This document shows positions 42,136-50,444 of a DNA stretch of 64,000 nucleotides, one piece after another (within the stretch, counting starts at the first letter, position 1; each line of letters begins with the position of its first letter). This DNA comes from JAWMQL01 sp033283165. Its GTDB lineage: Bacteria > Pseudomonadota > Gammaproteobacteria > Pseudomonadales > Halieaceae. The notes below the pieces were generated by a model. That model saw only the letters and a list, made by a program, of their open reading frames with translations, had not been told where the DNA came from and made no database searches. The stretch lies in the NCBI GenBank assembly GCA_033283165.1, contig JAWMQL010000001.1, positions 930,001 through 994,000 on the forward strand. Direction: 5' to 3'. Made by a program: the position numbers and the translations under genes.

Positions 42136-43065
42136 ATGCCGGCTATCACCGGTTTTGGCGAGGCCATGGGCGAACTCCGTTCGGCAGGTGACGGACTCTA
42201 CGCCCTGGCCTTCGCCGGCGACGTGTTCAATACCCTGGCCTATGTGCAGGCCCTGGGCGGCACCGCCTGGCAAACCAATTTCGTGTCGGCGGTAGGTGAC
42301 GACGCCCTGTCGCAGCAACTGCTGGCGCGCTGTGACGCTCTCGGGATAGGCCACACCGTAAGCGTGTGTAACGGCGGGACACTCGGGCTCTACCTGATCG
42401 AAACCGATGCTGAAGGTGAGCGGCAATTCCGTTACTGGCGTGCCGCTTCACCGGCGCGACGCTTTGTCGGGTTAATGACCGGGCACGAAGACCCCGCTCC
42501 GGATATCCTGTTTCTCAGTGGCATCACCCTGGCGATCCTCGACGACCCCCAGCGTGAGACGCTCGCGAAACACCTGGCCGCCAGCCGTGACCGAGGCGCC
42601 CGGGTGGCTTTCGACCCGAACTACCGGGCCGCCTTGTGGCGCGACGCAACGGCGGCCGCACACTGGACTTCCCGGTTTTATCGCCTGAGCGATATCGCCC
42701 TGCCCGGCCTGGAGGACGAGCGCGAGTTGTTCGGTACCGTCTCAGCCCAGGCAGTACTGGAGCGCCCGGAGCTGGCGGATGCCACCGAAGTGGTGGTGAA
42801 AGCTGGTCGAGACGGGGTACTGGGTCGCATTGGCGACCAGCACTTCAACGCGCCGTTTATCGCGCCCGCCCGGACCGTAGACACCACCGCTGCGGGCGAT
42901 GCGTTCAATGCCGGCTGGCTGGTGGCGCGCGCAGCGGGGATGAGGGCCTCCGCCTGCGCCGGTTTTGCAGCCCGCACGGCCGCCGCGGTTGCGAGCCACC
43001 CGGGCGCCATTATCCCGCCTGAGCACCTGCCCTCGTTGACTGAATATATGGAGAAACACGAATGA
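42136..43065 (+). CDS. kdgK: 2-keto-3-deoxygluconate kinase (PfkB family)
   Basis: 309 residues from ATG 42136, 1 bp after the uxaC stop. PfkB signs: AFAGDVFNTLAYVQALGG, KAGRDGVLGRIGD, and DTTAAGDAFNAGWLVA, where the Asp is the general base. It phosphorylates KDG to KDPG, which the Entner-Doudoroff aldolase splits. That aldolase is not in the window. Overlaps manD by 4 bp. Confidence 0.9.
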   Translation: MPAITGFGEAMGELRSAGDGLYALAFAGDVFNTLAYVQALGGTAWQTNFVSAVGDDALSQQLLARCDALGIGHTVSVCNGGTLGLYLIETDAEGERQFRYWRAASPARRFVGLMTGHEDPAPDILFLSGITLAILDDPQRETLAKHLAASRDRGARVAFDPNYRAALWRDATAAAHWTSRFYRLSDIALPGLEDERELFGTVSAQAVLERPELADATEVVVKAGRDGVLGRIGDQHFNAPFIAPARTVDTTAAGDAFNAGWLVARAAGMRASACAGFAARTAAAVASHPGAIIPPEHLPSLTEYMEKHE

Positions 43066-44270
43066 AAATTACCGCTGCCAGGGTGATCGTGACCTGTCCC
43101 GGACGCAATTTCGTCACCCTGAAAATTGAAACAGACCAGGGGCTGCACGGGATCGGCGACGCCACCCTGAACGGCCGTGAAAAGGCCGTGGTGGCCTACC
43201 TCGAAGAGCACGTGATTCCCTGCCTGATCGGCCGCGACGCGCACCAGATCGAGGACATCTGGCAGTACCTCTACCGCGGCGCCTACTGGCGACGCGGTCC
43301 GGTGACCATGTCCGCCATCGGCGCGGTCGACACCGCCCTGTGGGACATCAAGGCCAAGGCGGCGAACATGCCCCTGTACCAGTTACTGGGTGGGGCCTCG
43401 CGTGCGGGTGTGATGGTCTACGGCCACGCCAATGGCGCGGACATCGATGAAACTGCGGACGCGGTGGGCCGCTATATCGACCTGGGCTACAAGGCCGTTC
43501 GCGCCCAGTCCGGGATCCCCGGGGTTCGCGGCGCCTACGGGGTCGGCCGGGGCGATCTCTACTACGAACCCGCCGATGCGGCCCTGCCCAGCGAGACCCT
43601 CTGGTCTACGCCCGACTACCTGGAGTTCGCACCCAAACTGTTCGAGCGGCTGCGGCAGGAGCACGGCCAGGGGGTGGAACTGCTGCACGACGTGCACCAC
43701 CGCCTCACGCCGATCGAGGCGGCGCGACTGGGCAAGTCACTGGAGCCCTACCGCCTGTTCTGGATGGAGGATGCGACACCGGCGGAGAACCAGCAAGCGT
43801 TCCGGCTTATTCGGCAGCACACGGTAACGCCGCTGGCCGTGGGCGAGATCTTCAACAGTATCCACGACTGCCGCGAACTGATCGAAAACCAGCTAATCGA
43901 CTACATCCGCGCCACGGTCGTCCATGCCGGCGGTATCACCCAGCTGCGTCAGATCGCCTCCCTGGCCGCACTGTACCAGGTGCGCACCGGCTGCCACGGC
44001 GCCACCGACCTCTCGCCCGCCTGCCTGGGCGCGGCTTTGCACTTCGACCTGTGGGTGCCGAACTTCGGCATTCAGGAGTACATGCGGCACAGCGAGCAGA
44101 CCGACGAGGTCTTCCCCCACGCCTACACCTTCGACGACGGCTACCTGCACCCGGGCGATGAGCCCGGCATCGGGGTGGACATCGACGAAGCACTGGCGGC
44201 CAGATTCCCCTACGACCCGAAACAGCTCCCGGTTGCCCGCTTGCGCGACGGAACCATGTGGAACTGGTAG
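43062..44270 (+). CDS. manD: D-mannonate dehydratase, enolase superfamily (ManD type)
   Basis: 402 residues. The residues match the characterised ManD numbering: Arg147 and Tyr159 (base region VRGAYG), metal ligands Asp210 (LLHDVHH), Glu236 (WMEDATP) and Glu262 (AVGEIFN), and His212. It dehydrates mannonate to KDG. This locus therefore uses the enolase-superfamily enzyme instead of the iron-type UxuA found in E. coli. Last in the plus-strand operon. Confidence 0.95.
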   Translation: MKITAARVIVTCPGRNFVTLKIETDQGLHGIGDATLNGREKAVVAYLEEHVIPCLIGRDAHQIEDIWQYLYRGAYWRRGPVTMSAIGAVDTALWDIKAKAANMPLYQLLGGASRAGVMVYGHANGADIDETADAVGRYIDLGYKAVRAQSGIPGVRGAYGVGRGDLYYEPADAALPSETLWSTPDYLEFAPKLFERLRQEHGQGVELLHDVHHRLTPIEAARLGKSLEPYRLFWMEDATPAENQQAFRLIRQHTVTPLAVGEIFNSIHDCRELIENQLIDYIRATVVHAGGITQLRQIASLAALYQVRTGCHGATDLSPACLGAALHFDLWVPNFGIQEYMRHSEQTDEVFPHAYTFDDGYLHPGDEPGIGVDIDEALAARFPYDPKQLPVARLRDGTMWNW

Positions 44271-44346
44271 CCAGTAGTGGGGTAACCACAGCCTGTACTT
44301 CCCCTACCTGCAGCGCACCCCGCAACGGGGCTGAGGAGAGCACTTG

Positions 44347-44362
44347 CTGTCGGTACCGACAG
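44347..44362. promoter_or_regulatory. 16-bp perfect palindrome between manD and the PQQ dehydrogenase gene
   Basis: CTGTCGGTACCGACAG lies 77 bp after manD and 15 bp before the -35 of the putative dehydrogenase promoter. It has no T-run, so it is better read as a regulator site than as a terminator. No candidate regulator gene is adjacent. Confidence 0.4.
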
Positions 44363-44376
44363 AACGACAATCATAG

Positions 44377-44406
44377 TCGACATTGTTGTTGATTAAGTGC
44401 TATAAC
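44377..44406 (+). promoter_or_regulatory. Putative sigma-70 promoter for the PQQ dehydrogenase gene
   Basis: TCGACA at 44377-44382 (5/6 match) and TATAAC at 44401-44406 (5/6) are spaced by 18 bp, 96 bp before the start codon at 44502. Confidence 0.5.
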
Positions 44407-44501
44407 AGCGGTCAATCTGTATTCAATACTTTCTTGCCCAGAACCGCTGTCGTCCAGATCACGACCAGGCTGGTGCAGCACTGTTTGAGGAATCGAGACC
44501 A

Positions 44502-46556
44502 ATGACAAGGACGAACGTGACGACCCGCTACCGCCGCCTGCGGATGTTCGGAGCCGCGGTTGCCCTGCTCGCCAGCCTGTACTCCAACGCCGGGGTCAAC
44601 GAGGCCGGGGACTGGCCCAATTTCGGTCGTGACGGCAGTGAACAGCACTACAGCCCGCTGGACCAGATCACCCTGGAGAACGTGGACCGGTTGAAACCGG
44701 CCTGGTTCTTCGATCTGGAACCCGGCTTCTCGGTATCAGCCCCGGTGAAAGGCGGCGACAAACTGTTCGTGACCACCGGGCACAACCACATACGTGCGTT
44801 CGAAGCCGCGTCCGGCGTCCTGCTCTGGGAGTACGACCCGGGGGTGCGCGAGATCGCGCAGATTCCACTGCACATGAGCTGGGGCAACAAGGGCATCGCA
44901 TGGTGGAACGGGCGTGTATTCCTGGCCACCACCGACGGGCGCGTCATCGCCCTGGACGACCGCACGGGCGAGCCGGTCTGGGAACAACGGCAATTCGAAC
45001 TCACGGAATTGCGCAACAGCAACGGCGCTCCGCGGGTGTTTGACGGCAAAGTCATCGTCGGTCATGGCGGGGCCGACATCAGCCCCATTCGAGGCTATGT
45101 CACCGCGTACGACGCCATGACGGGCGAGCAGGCATGGCGCTTCTATACCGTGCCGGGGGATCCATCGAAGCCCGCCGACAGCCGGGCAGAGACCGTCATG
45201 CGCCCCACCTGGAAGGGTGACTGGTTTGGCAAGGGTGGCGGCGGCACGGCCTGGAATGCGTTCAGTTACGACGGGGAACTGGACCTGATCTATCTCGGGG
45301 TGGGCAATGGCTTTCCCTATAACCAGCAACTGCGCAGTCCCGGGGGTGGCGACAATCTGTTCCTGTCCTCCATCGTCGCCGTACATGCCGATACCGGGGA
45401 ATACGCGTGGCATTACCAGGTGTGCCCGGCAGAACAATGGGACTGCACGGCCACCCAGGATATGACCCTTGCAACCCTCGAACTGGGCGGCAAACCCCGC
45501 AAGGTCATCCTGCATGCACCCAAGAACGGCTTCGTCTACGTATTGGACGCTGCGACCGGGGAATTCATTTCCGCGGAAAAATTCGCCCGGGTCACCTGGG
45601 CGGAAAAAATCGACCCGGCTACGGGGCGGCCGGTCGAAAACCCTGCTATCCGTTACCAGGGCAAGTCGGATCTGTTCGAACTCTGGCCGGGCCCGCAGGG
45701 CGCCCACAGCTGGCTGCCCCAGGCCTTCAGCCCGCGTACCGGGCTGCTCTATCTTCCGGTGATGGAAATGGGTGCCCTTATCGGGCCGTTGCCACCCGGC
45801 GCGGTCGGTTTCGGTACCAACATGGGTGTCACCCTGATTGCCGACGCGGAACTGCCGGGCAGCCGGCGCAGCTTTCTCAAGGCCTGGGACCCGGTGCGGC
45901 AACAGGCTGCCTGGACAAAAGAGTTGCCCGGTGCCTGGCCCGGTGGTGTGCTGGCTACCGCCGGCGACCTGGTCTTCCAGGGACGCATTGACGGCCAGTT
46001 GGTGGCTTACCACGCGGCAACGGGTGAGCAGGTCTGGTCCTTCAAGACAGTCGCGCCAGTGGTCGCCCCGCCGATTTCCTACAGCGTCAACGGTAAACAG
46101 TATGTCACCGTTCTGACCGGCAATGGCTCACAGGGCGGCGGCATCCTGGCTACTGGCAACGCCGCCTTCCGCACGGATTACCGACTGCCGAGGAGAGTGC
46201 TGACCTTTGCCCTGGATGGCGAGGCCAGCCTGCCGGCATTCACGATGCCGGAGCGGATTAGCCCCGTAAGCGCCGATTTCAAGCCCGATCCGGACCGGGT
46301 CGCCGCGGGCGCCATGGCTTACGCCACCAATGCCTGCCTGGTGTGCCACGGGATGAACGCCATCGGTGGCGGTGCGGCCCCTGATTTACGTTACTCGCCG
46401 ATGATTGAAAGTGCGGAGGGTTTCAGGGCCGCAGTGAAAGAAGGCTCGCTCAAGCCCCGGGGCATGCCGCCCTCCCCCACGATCTCCGGGCAGGACCTGG
46501 AAAACATCCGCCATTACCTGCGCGCTCGGTCGACAGCATCAGCCAATCGTCACTGA
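44502..46556 (+). CDS. PQQ-dependent alcohol dehydrogenase with C-terminal cytochrome c (quinohemoprotein)
   Basis: 684 residues. Signal peptide (FGAAVALLASLYSNAG). An eight-bladed PQQ propeller (about 35-580): RSPGGGDNLFLSSIVA, catalytic Asp314 in QWDCTA, GAHSWLPQAFSP. The residue two after that Asp is Thr, not Asp, so it lacks the lanthanide-type ligand and suits calcium. The vicinal Cys-Cys of alcohol dehydrogenases (expected near residue 125) is absent. C-terminal cytochrome: CLVCHG at 612-616, Met655 as likely sixth ligand. A periplasmic enzyme that oxidises primary alcohols, substrate unknown. Confidence 0.93.
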   Translation: MTRTNVTTRYRRLRMFGAAVALLASLYSNAGVNEAGDWPNFGRDGSEQHYSPLDQITLENVDRLKPAWFFDLEPGFSVSAPVKGGDKLFVTTGHNHIRAFEAASGVLLWEYDPGVREIAQIPLHMSWGNKGIAWWNGRVFLATTDGRVIALDDRTGEPVWEQRQFELTELRNSNGAPRVFDGKVIVGHGGADISPIRGYVTAYDAMTGEQAWRFYTVPGDPSKPADSRAETVMRPTWKGDWFGKGGGGTAWNAFSYDGELDLIYLGVGNGFPYNQQLRSPGGGDNLFLSSIVAVHADTGEYAWHYQVCPAEQWDCTATQDMTLATLELGGKPRKVILHAPKNGFVYVLDAATGEFISAEKFARVTWAEKIDPATGRPVENPAIRYQGKSDLFELWPGPQGAHSWLPQAFSPRTGLLYLPVMEMGALIGPLPPGAVGFGTNMGVTLIADAELPGSRRSFLKAWDPVRQQAAWTKELPGAWPGGVLATAGDLVFQGRIDGQLVAYHAATGEQVWSFKTVAPVVAPPISYSVNGKQYVTVLTGNGSQGGGILATGNAAFRTDYRLPRRVLTFALDGEASLPAFTMPERISPVSADFKPDPDRVAAGAMAYATNACLVCHGMNAIGGGAAPDLRYSPMIESAEGFRAAVKEGSLKPRGMPPSPTISGQDLENIRHYLRARSTASANRH

Positions 46557-46576
46557 CCCAGGAGGCGGCCCCGAAG

Positions 46577-46657
46577 ATGACTGCGACCGCCATTGCGATC
46601 GAGGCCGCGTTTGACCAGCCCTCTATCGACGTCGACCAGTGGCACCTGCTTCGTTGA
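46577..46657 (+). CDS. Possible 26-residue ORF after the PQQ dehydrogenase
   Basis: An ATG at 46577, 20 bp after the dehydrogenase stop, follows AGGAGG (about 12 nt upstream) and opens 26 codons ending DVDQWHLLR. It was checked as a PqqA precursor, but the needed Glu-x-x-x-Tyr is missing. Could be chance. The rest of the 46558-46722 gap holds nothing I can name. Confidence 0.2.
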   Translation: MTATAIAIEAAFDQPSIDVDQWHLLR

Positions 46658-46722
46658 GACGAATGGCGCTCGGGACGGCGTGGTGCCCTATGAGTCCGGG
46701 TGGTAGTGCGTCCGAAGTGACG

Positions 46723-47037
46723 TCAGGTCGGGGGCGGGATTACCTCCCACTCCGGTGCTTCGTACTCCCCGATCACGCGAACGTCTACGAACTCCGCCTG
46801 CTGCGCGATAATCCCCCGGACCCGCTCATCGGGGCGGCTCTCCATCGCGTCGCGGGCGTCCTTCGATTGCCAAGTAGCGATGGCCAGCAGGACATCGGGG
46901 CAGCCGATCTTGCGGTGCAGCCGGGTACCCATGGCGCCGGGCGCCCGCTGGATGATTTCGCTGGCACGCACCCAGGCCTCGGCGTAGCTTTCAACGGGGT
47001 AGCCAGGCTTCATTTGCACCTCAAAGATGAAATGCAT
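46723..47037 (-). CDS. Antibiotic biosynthesis monooxygenase (ABM)-like dimeric alpha/beta barrel protein
   Basis: 104 residues: HFIFEVQMKPGYPVESYAEAW, APGAMGTRLHRKIGCPDVLLAIATW, SRPDERVRGIIAQQAEFV. The ferredoxin-like strand-helix order is that of ABM, EthD and related domains. The function is not readable. Located 4 bp after the acyl-CoA dehydrogenase gene on the same strand. Confidence 0.7.
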   Translation of the reverse strand: MHFIFEVQMKPGYPVESYAEAWVRASEIIQRAPGAMGTRLHRKIGCPDVLLAIATWQSKDARDAMESRPDERVRGIIAQQAEFVDVRVIGEYEAPEWEVIPPPT

Positions 47038-47041
47038 CAGC

Positions 47042-48289
47042 TCAGTCCTCGGGCGAGAGCAGGTAGCGCGTCACCTGCAGCAGCCTGTCCTGGCTGTCCT
47101 TCAGTTCCAGCCTGGCGATGGTCTGCAGATGCACCTCATCGGGACCATCCGCGTAGCGCAGTACCCGGCCCGCGGTAAAGAAATCTGCCAGGGGTGTGTC
47201 CGGGCTGACCCCCATGGCACCGAACACCTGCATGGCGCGATCGGCCACGGTGGTCAGCAGTGTTGGAGCAATCACCTTGATCATGGAAATTTCCTTGCGC
47301 GCAGCGCGGGCGCCGACCTCGTCGATCATGGCGGCGGCTTTCAGTACCAGCAGCCGCGCCTGCTCTATCTCGATCCGGGAACGCGCGATCCACTCGGCAA
47401 TCGCGCCGTGCTTGAAAAGCTGGCGCCCGAAGGTCTTGCGCTCCTGGGATCGGGCGACCATCAACTCCAGGCAGACCTCGGCCATCCCGATAGCGCGCAT
47501 GCAGTGGTGTATCCGGCCCGGGCCGAGCCTTGCCTGGGCGATCATGAATCCATCGCCCTCCTCGCCGATCAGGTTGCTCACGGGTACCCGGACGTCACGG
47601 AACAACACTTCCGAGTGCCCCTCCGGCGACACATGGTTCAGCGTGCTGATATTCCTGACCAGCTCGATTCCGGGTGTGTCCCGCGGGACCAGCACCATGG
47701 ATTGTTGCCGATGGGTATCGGCGTCCGGATCGGTCTTGCCCATCACGATGAAAAACCGGCAATTGGGGTGGTGGGCATTGGTGATAAACCACTTGCGACC
47801 GTTGATTACGTAGTCGTCGCCTCGCCGCTGAATAGCTGTCTGGATATTGGTGGCGTCGGAAGAGGCGACGTCGGGTTCGGTCATGGCAAAGGCGGAGCGA
47901 ATCTCGCCGCGCAGCAATGGATCCAGCCACTGCTGCCGATGTTCCTCGGTAGCGAACATGTGCAGCACTTCCATGTTGCCGGTATCGGGCGCATTGCAGT
48001 TGAACGCCTCGGGCGACCAGGGCACCCGGCCCATGATTTCCGCCAGGGGCGCGTATTCGAGATTGGTAAGCCGGGTGCCCGGCTCGTCGTCACGCAAACC
48101 TGGCAGAAACAGGTTCCAAAGGCCCTCTTCCCGGGCCAGAGCCTTGAGGTCTTCCATGAAGGACACCGGGTATTGCCCTGCGTGGACTTCCCGCAACCAC
48201 TGGCCGTTTCGCGGCAACACATGATCGTCCATAAAAGCCTGCAGTTGGGCCCGCAGGCGCTGGGTTTTTTCGCTGAAGTTAAAATCCAT
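47042..48289 (-). CDS. Acyl-CoA dehydrogenase
   Basis: 415 residues with FAMTEPDVASSDATNIQTAI (flavin-binding region), FITNAHHPNCRFFIVMGKTDP, HSEVLFRDVRVPVSNLIG, RKTFGRQLFKH and GPDEVHLQTIARLEL. FAD-dependent desaturation of an acyl-CoA is the family role. The C-terminal layout resembles the ACAD10/11 branch. The electron acceptor is expected to be ETF, not encoded here. It sits in a minus-strand set with the CoA-transferase. Confidence 0.93.
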   Translation of the reverse strand: MDFNFSEKTQRLRAQLQAFMDDHVLPRNGQWLREVHAGQYPVSFMEDLKALAREEGLWNLFLPGLRDDEPGTRLTNLEYAPLAEIMGRVPWSPEAFNCNAPDTGNMEVLHMFATEEHRQQWLDPLLRGEIRSAFAMTEPDVASSDATNIQTAIQRRGDDYVINGRKWFITNAHHPNCRFFIVMGKTDPDADTHRQQSMVLVPRDTPGIELVRNISTLNHVSPEGHSEVLFRDVRVPVSNLIGEEGDGFMIAQARLGPGRIHHCMRAIGMAEVCLELMVARSQERKTFGRQLFKHGAIAEWIARSRIEIEQARLLVLKAAAMIDEVGARAARKEISMIKVIAPTLLTTVADRAMQVFGAMGVSPDTPLADFFTAGRVLRYADGPDEVHLQTIARLELKDSQDRLLQVTRYLLSPED

Positions 48290-48301
48290 CTGTCCACCCG
48301 T

Positions 48302-48919
48302 TCAGTTTGAGTCGTCGTATTTTTTCAGTCGCAGATCAAAGCGTATGGCAGCCGCACGCAGCGCGAACGCCGCGGCCACCGCCACTAACATAGCCGGCGC
48401 GCCGGCGACGCCCAGGCTTATCAGCGCAACATAACTGGCGGATCCCAACAGCGCGGCGGTCACGTAGATATCCGGTTCGAGCAGTACCGGCGGCCGCCTG
48501 AGCAGCGTATCGCGGATCAGGGAACCGAAGCTGGCGGTCATCATCCCCATACCCACAGCGACAATCACGGGCGCGTCGAAAGACAGGGCCTTCTGGGTAC
48601 CCAGCACGCAGAACAGGGCCAGTCCCATGGCGTCCGCCCACAACAGGGTATTCTCCAGGGAAACGAAGAAACGGGCAAAAAACCAGGTGGCAACCGAGGC
48701 TGCGATGCAGATCCAGACGTAACTGGTATCGCCCAGCCAGAACACCGGCGCACCCAGCAACAGGTCTCGCAGCGTGCCTCCTCCGACGCCGGTCACTGTA
48801 CCGAACAAAACGAAGCCGAGGATATCCTGCCGTTTATCCGCCGCGGCCAGGGAGCCACTGATGGCGAACACGGCAACGCCCGCCAGGTCTAGGTAATGAA
48901 AAACGTCCAGCAGCACCAT
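48302..48919 (-). CDS. Trimeric intracellular cation channel (TRIC/UPF0126) family protein
   Basis: 205 residues from the ATG at 48919. About seven hydrophobic segments in two repeats: LAGVAVFAISGSLAAADKRQDILGFV, then GVGGGTLRDLLLGAPVFW in the first and DAMGLALFCVLGTQKAL with MGMMTASFGSLIRDTLLRR in the second. The paired GGGxxRD and GSLIRD-like sites are the family hallmark. Prokaryotic members are potassium-permeable trimeric channels. An open frame to 48940 overlaps the CoA-transferase gene. The link to its neighbours is unclear. Confidence 0.9.
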   Translation of the reverse strand: MVLLDVFHYLDLAGVAVFAISGSLAAADKRQDILGFVLFGTVTGVGGGTLRDLLLGAPVFWLGDTSYVWICIAASVATWFFARFFVSLENTLLWADAMGLALFCVLGTQKALSFDAPVIVAVGMGMMTASFGSLIRDTLLRRPPVLLEPDIYVTAALLGSASYVALISLGVAGAPAMLVAVAAAFALRAAAIRFDLRLKKYDDSN

Positions 48920-48926
48920 GGCTGGA

Positions 48927-50123
48927 CTAACCCACCACACCCGCGCTTTTCAGGGCCTCGATTTGTGCCTCGTCATAGCCCAGTGAGACCAGGATTTCAG
49001 CGCTGTGCTGGCCAAGCGCGGCGCTGGGAGCGCCGACACCGGAGGGCGTGCCGGAGAACCTCGGCGGATTGACCGGTTCCACGATCCTGCCCGCCCGGGG
49101 ATGCCGCGTGACCACGAAGGAGTTATTGGCCTGCATCTGCTCCTGCTGCGGCAGTTCAGCCAGGAACATGGCCCGGGCACAGGGCACGTCTGCCACCTGC
49201 AGTCGATTGATGCCTTCGTCTATATCCGTTTGCAGCGTGACCGCGCGCAACTGGTCAAACAGTTCTTCCACCAGAGCAGGATTGCTGTTGCGATCCATGG
49301 CGGTGGCCATCCTTGGATCGCTTGAATCTATCCCGAAGGCCGCTGTGCATGCGTGGAACTGTTTGTCCGTGACCGGCGCCAGGGCCGCCCAGCCATTGGC
49401 GAATTGCACCAGCATATTGCGCGCCACACTCATGCCCGCACTGGCGCCCTCCTCCATGAAAGTCGCGGTGCCCGCAGCATCTGCCCACAGGAAGCTGACC
49501 ACGCTGTCCACCATGGACAGGCTGATAAACTGCCCGCCGCGGCCCTGGCTACGGGCATATAGCGCGGAAGCTATCGCCTGCGCGCCGGTCAGTGCGGTCA
49601 CCTTGTCGGAAAACAGCTGGTAGTAGGTTGTCGGAATTCCACTTTCCATATCGGCCTGGGACTGGGCCACGCCGGCGTAGGTCTGGATCACGTTATCGTA
49701 GGCGGCGTTGCCGGCCATCGGGCCGTTTGCGCCGAAGCCGTTGACCCAGAGGTAAACCAGCTCGGGATTGACGGCGCCAAGGCTGGCGTAGTCTATACCC
49801 AGCCGCTCTGCCACGCCGGCGCGGAAGTTGTGCAATACGACATCGGCTTCGGCGACCAGTTTGCGCACGATCTCCAGCCCCTGCTCGGACTTGAGATCGA
49901 GGGCCAGGGAGCGCTTGCCGCGATTGGCGCTGTGAAACAGCCCACTGACGCCATTGCAGGTAGCCCCGATATAGCGCATCACGTCACCGAATCCCGGCGG
50001 CTCGACCTTGATCACGTCCGCGCCCTGGTCGGCCAGGATGGTGGAGGCCACCGGGCCTGCAATCATGTTACCCAGGTCGAGAATACGCACACCCCGCATG
50101 GGGCCTTTTGTCGGATCACTCAT
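48927..50123 (-). CDS. CaiB/BaiF family CoA-transferase (class III)
   Basis: 398 residues from ATG 50123 (MSDPTK). PMRGVRILDLGNMIAGPVAST is the family start, followed by GADVIKVEPPGFGD, NRGKRSLALDLKSEQG, VVLHNFRAGVAERLG and FISLSMVDSVVSFLW, where Asp is the catalytic residue of class III CoA-transferases. It moves CoA between carboxylic acids. With the acyl-CoA dehydrogenase two genes away, it suits an activation step of acid breakdown. Confidence 0.93.
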   Translation of the reverse strand: MSDPTKGPMRGVRILDLGNMIAGPVASTILADQGADVIKVEPPGFGDVMRYIGATCNGVSGLFHSANRGKRSLALDLKSEQGLEIVRKLVAEADVVLHNFRAGVAERLGIDYASLGAVNPELVYLWVNGFGANGPMAGNAAYDNVIQTYAGVAQSQADMESGIPTTYYQLFSDKVTALTGAQAIASALYARSQGRGGQFISLSMVDSVVSFLWADAAGTATFMEEGASAGMSVARNMLVQFANGWAALAPVTDKQFHACTAAFGIDSSDPRMATAMDRNSNPALVEELFDQLRAVTLQTDIDEGINRLQVADVPCARAMFLAELPQQEQMQANNSFVVTRHPRAGRIVEPVNPPRFSGTPSGVGAPSAALGQHSAEILVSLGYDEAQIEALKSAGVVG

Positions 50124-50210
50124 AATTATTACCGGCCACGCTGTGAATATTGATCCCGCCAACATACTATAGATGGCACCGTTTTGTCGTACAGGGATTG
50201 CGCCGGATCA

Positions 50211-50444
50211 ATGAGCAAGAAACTCGCCTTCAGCCTGCTCTCTTTTGCCGTGATCCTGCTGCTGATCTACCTGCTGGCTCGCCTGACCGAATCCGGTAGC
50301 GAGGATCCCTGTGAGAACCCCCAGGCGGATATCAGCGCCGCGGTGCTCGCCGAGGGCGAGGGCGACCAGGAGGGCATGGTGAATCGCGCGATATTGGCAC
50401 GAGGTGAATGTGAAGCCAGACGTAAAAAAGAACAGCAGGAATGA
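50211..50444 (+). CDS. Small single-pass membrane protein upstream of cti
   Basis: 77 residues from ATG 50211 (MSKKLAF). One membrane helix, FSLLSFAVILLLIYLLARL, and an acidic tail with two Cys (DPCENP, GECEAR). The last 41 bp overlap the cti start. No family recognised. Overlap with cti suggests co-transcription. Confidence 0.55.
   Translation: MSKKLAFSLLSFAVILLLIYLLARLTESGSEDPCENPQADISAAVLAEGEGDQEGMVNRAILARGECEARRKKEQQE

Noticed and set aside
46577..46657. PqqA precursor peptide
   Set aside because: The required Glu-x-x-x-Tyr pair is absent; no pqq genes nearby.
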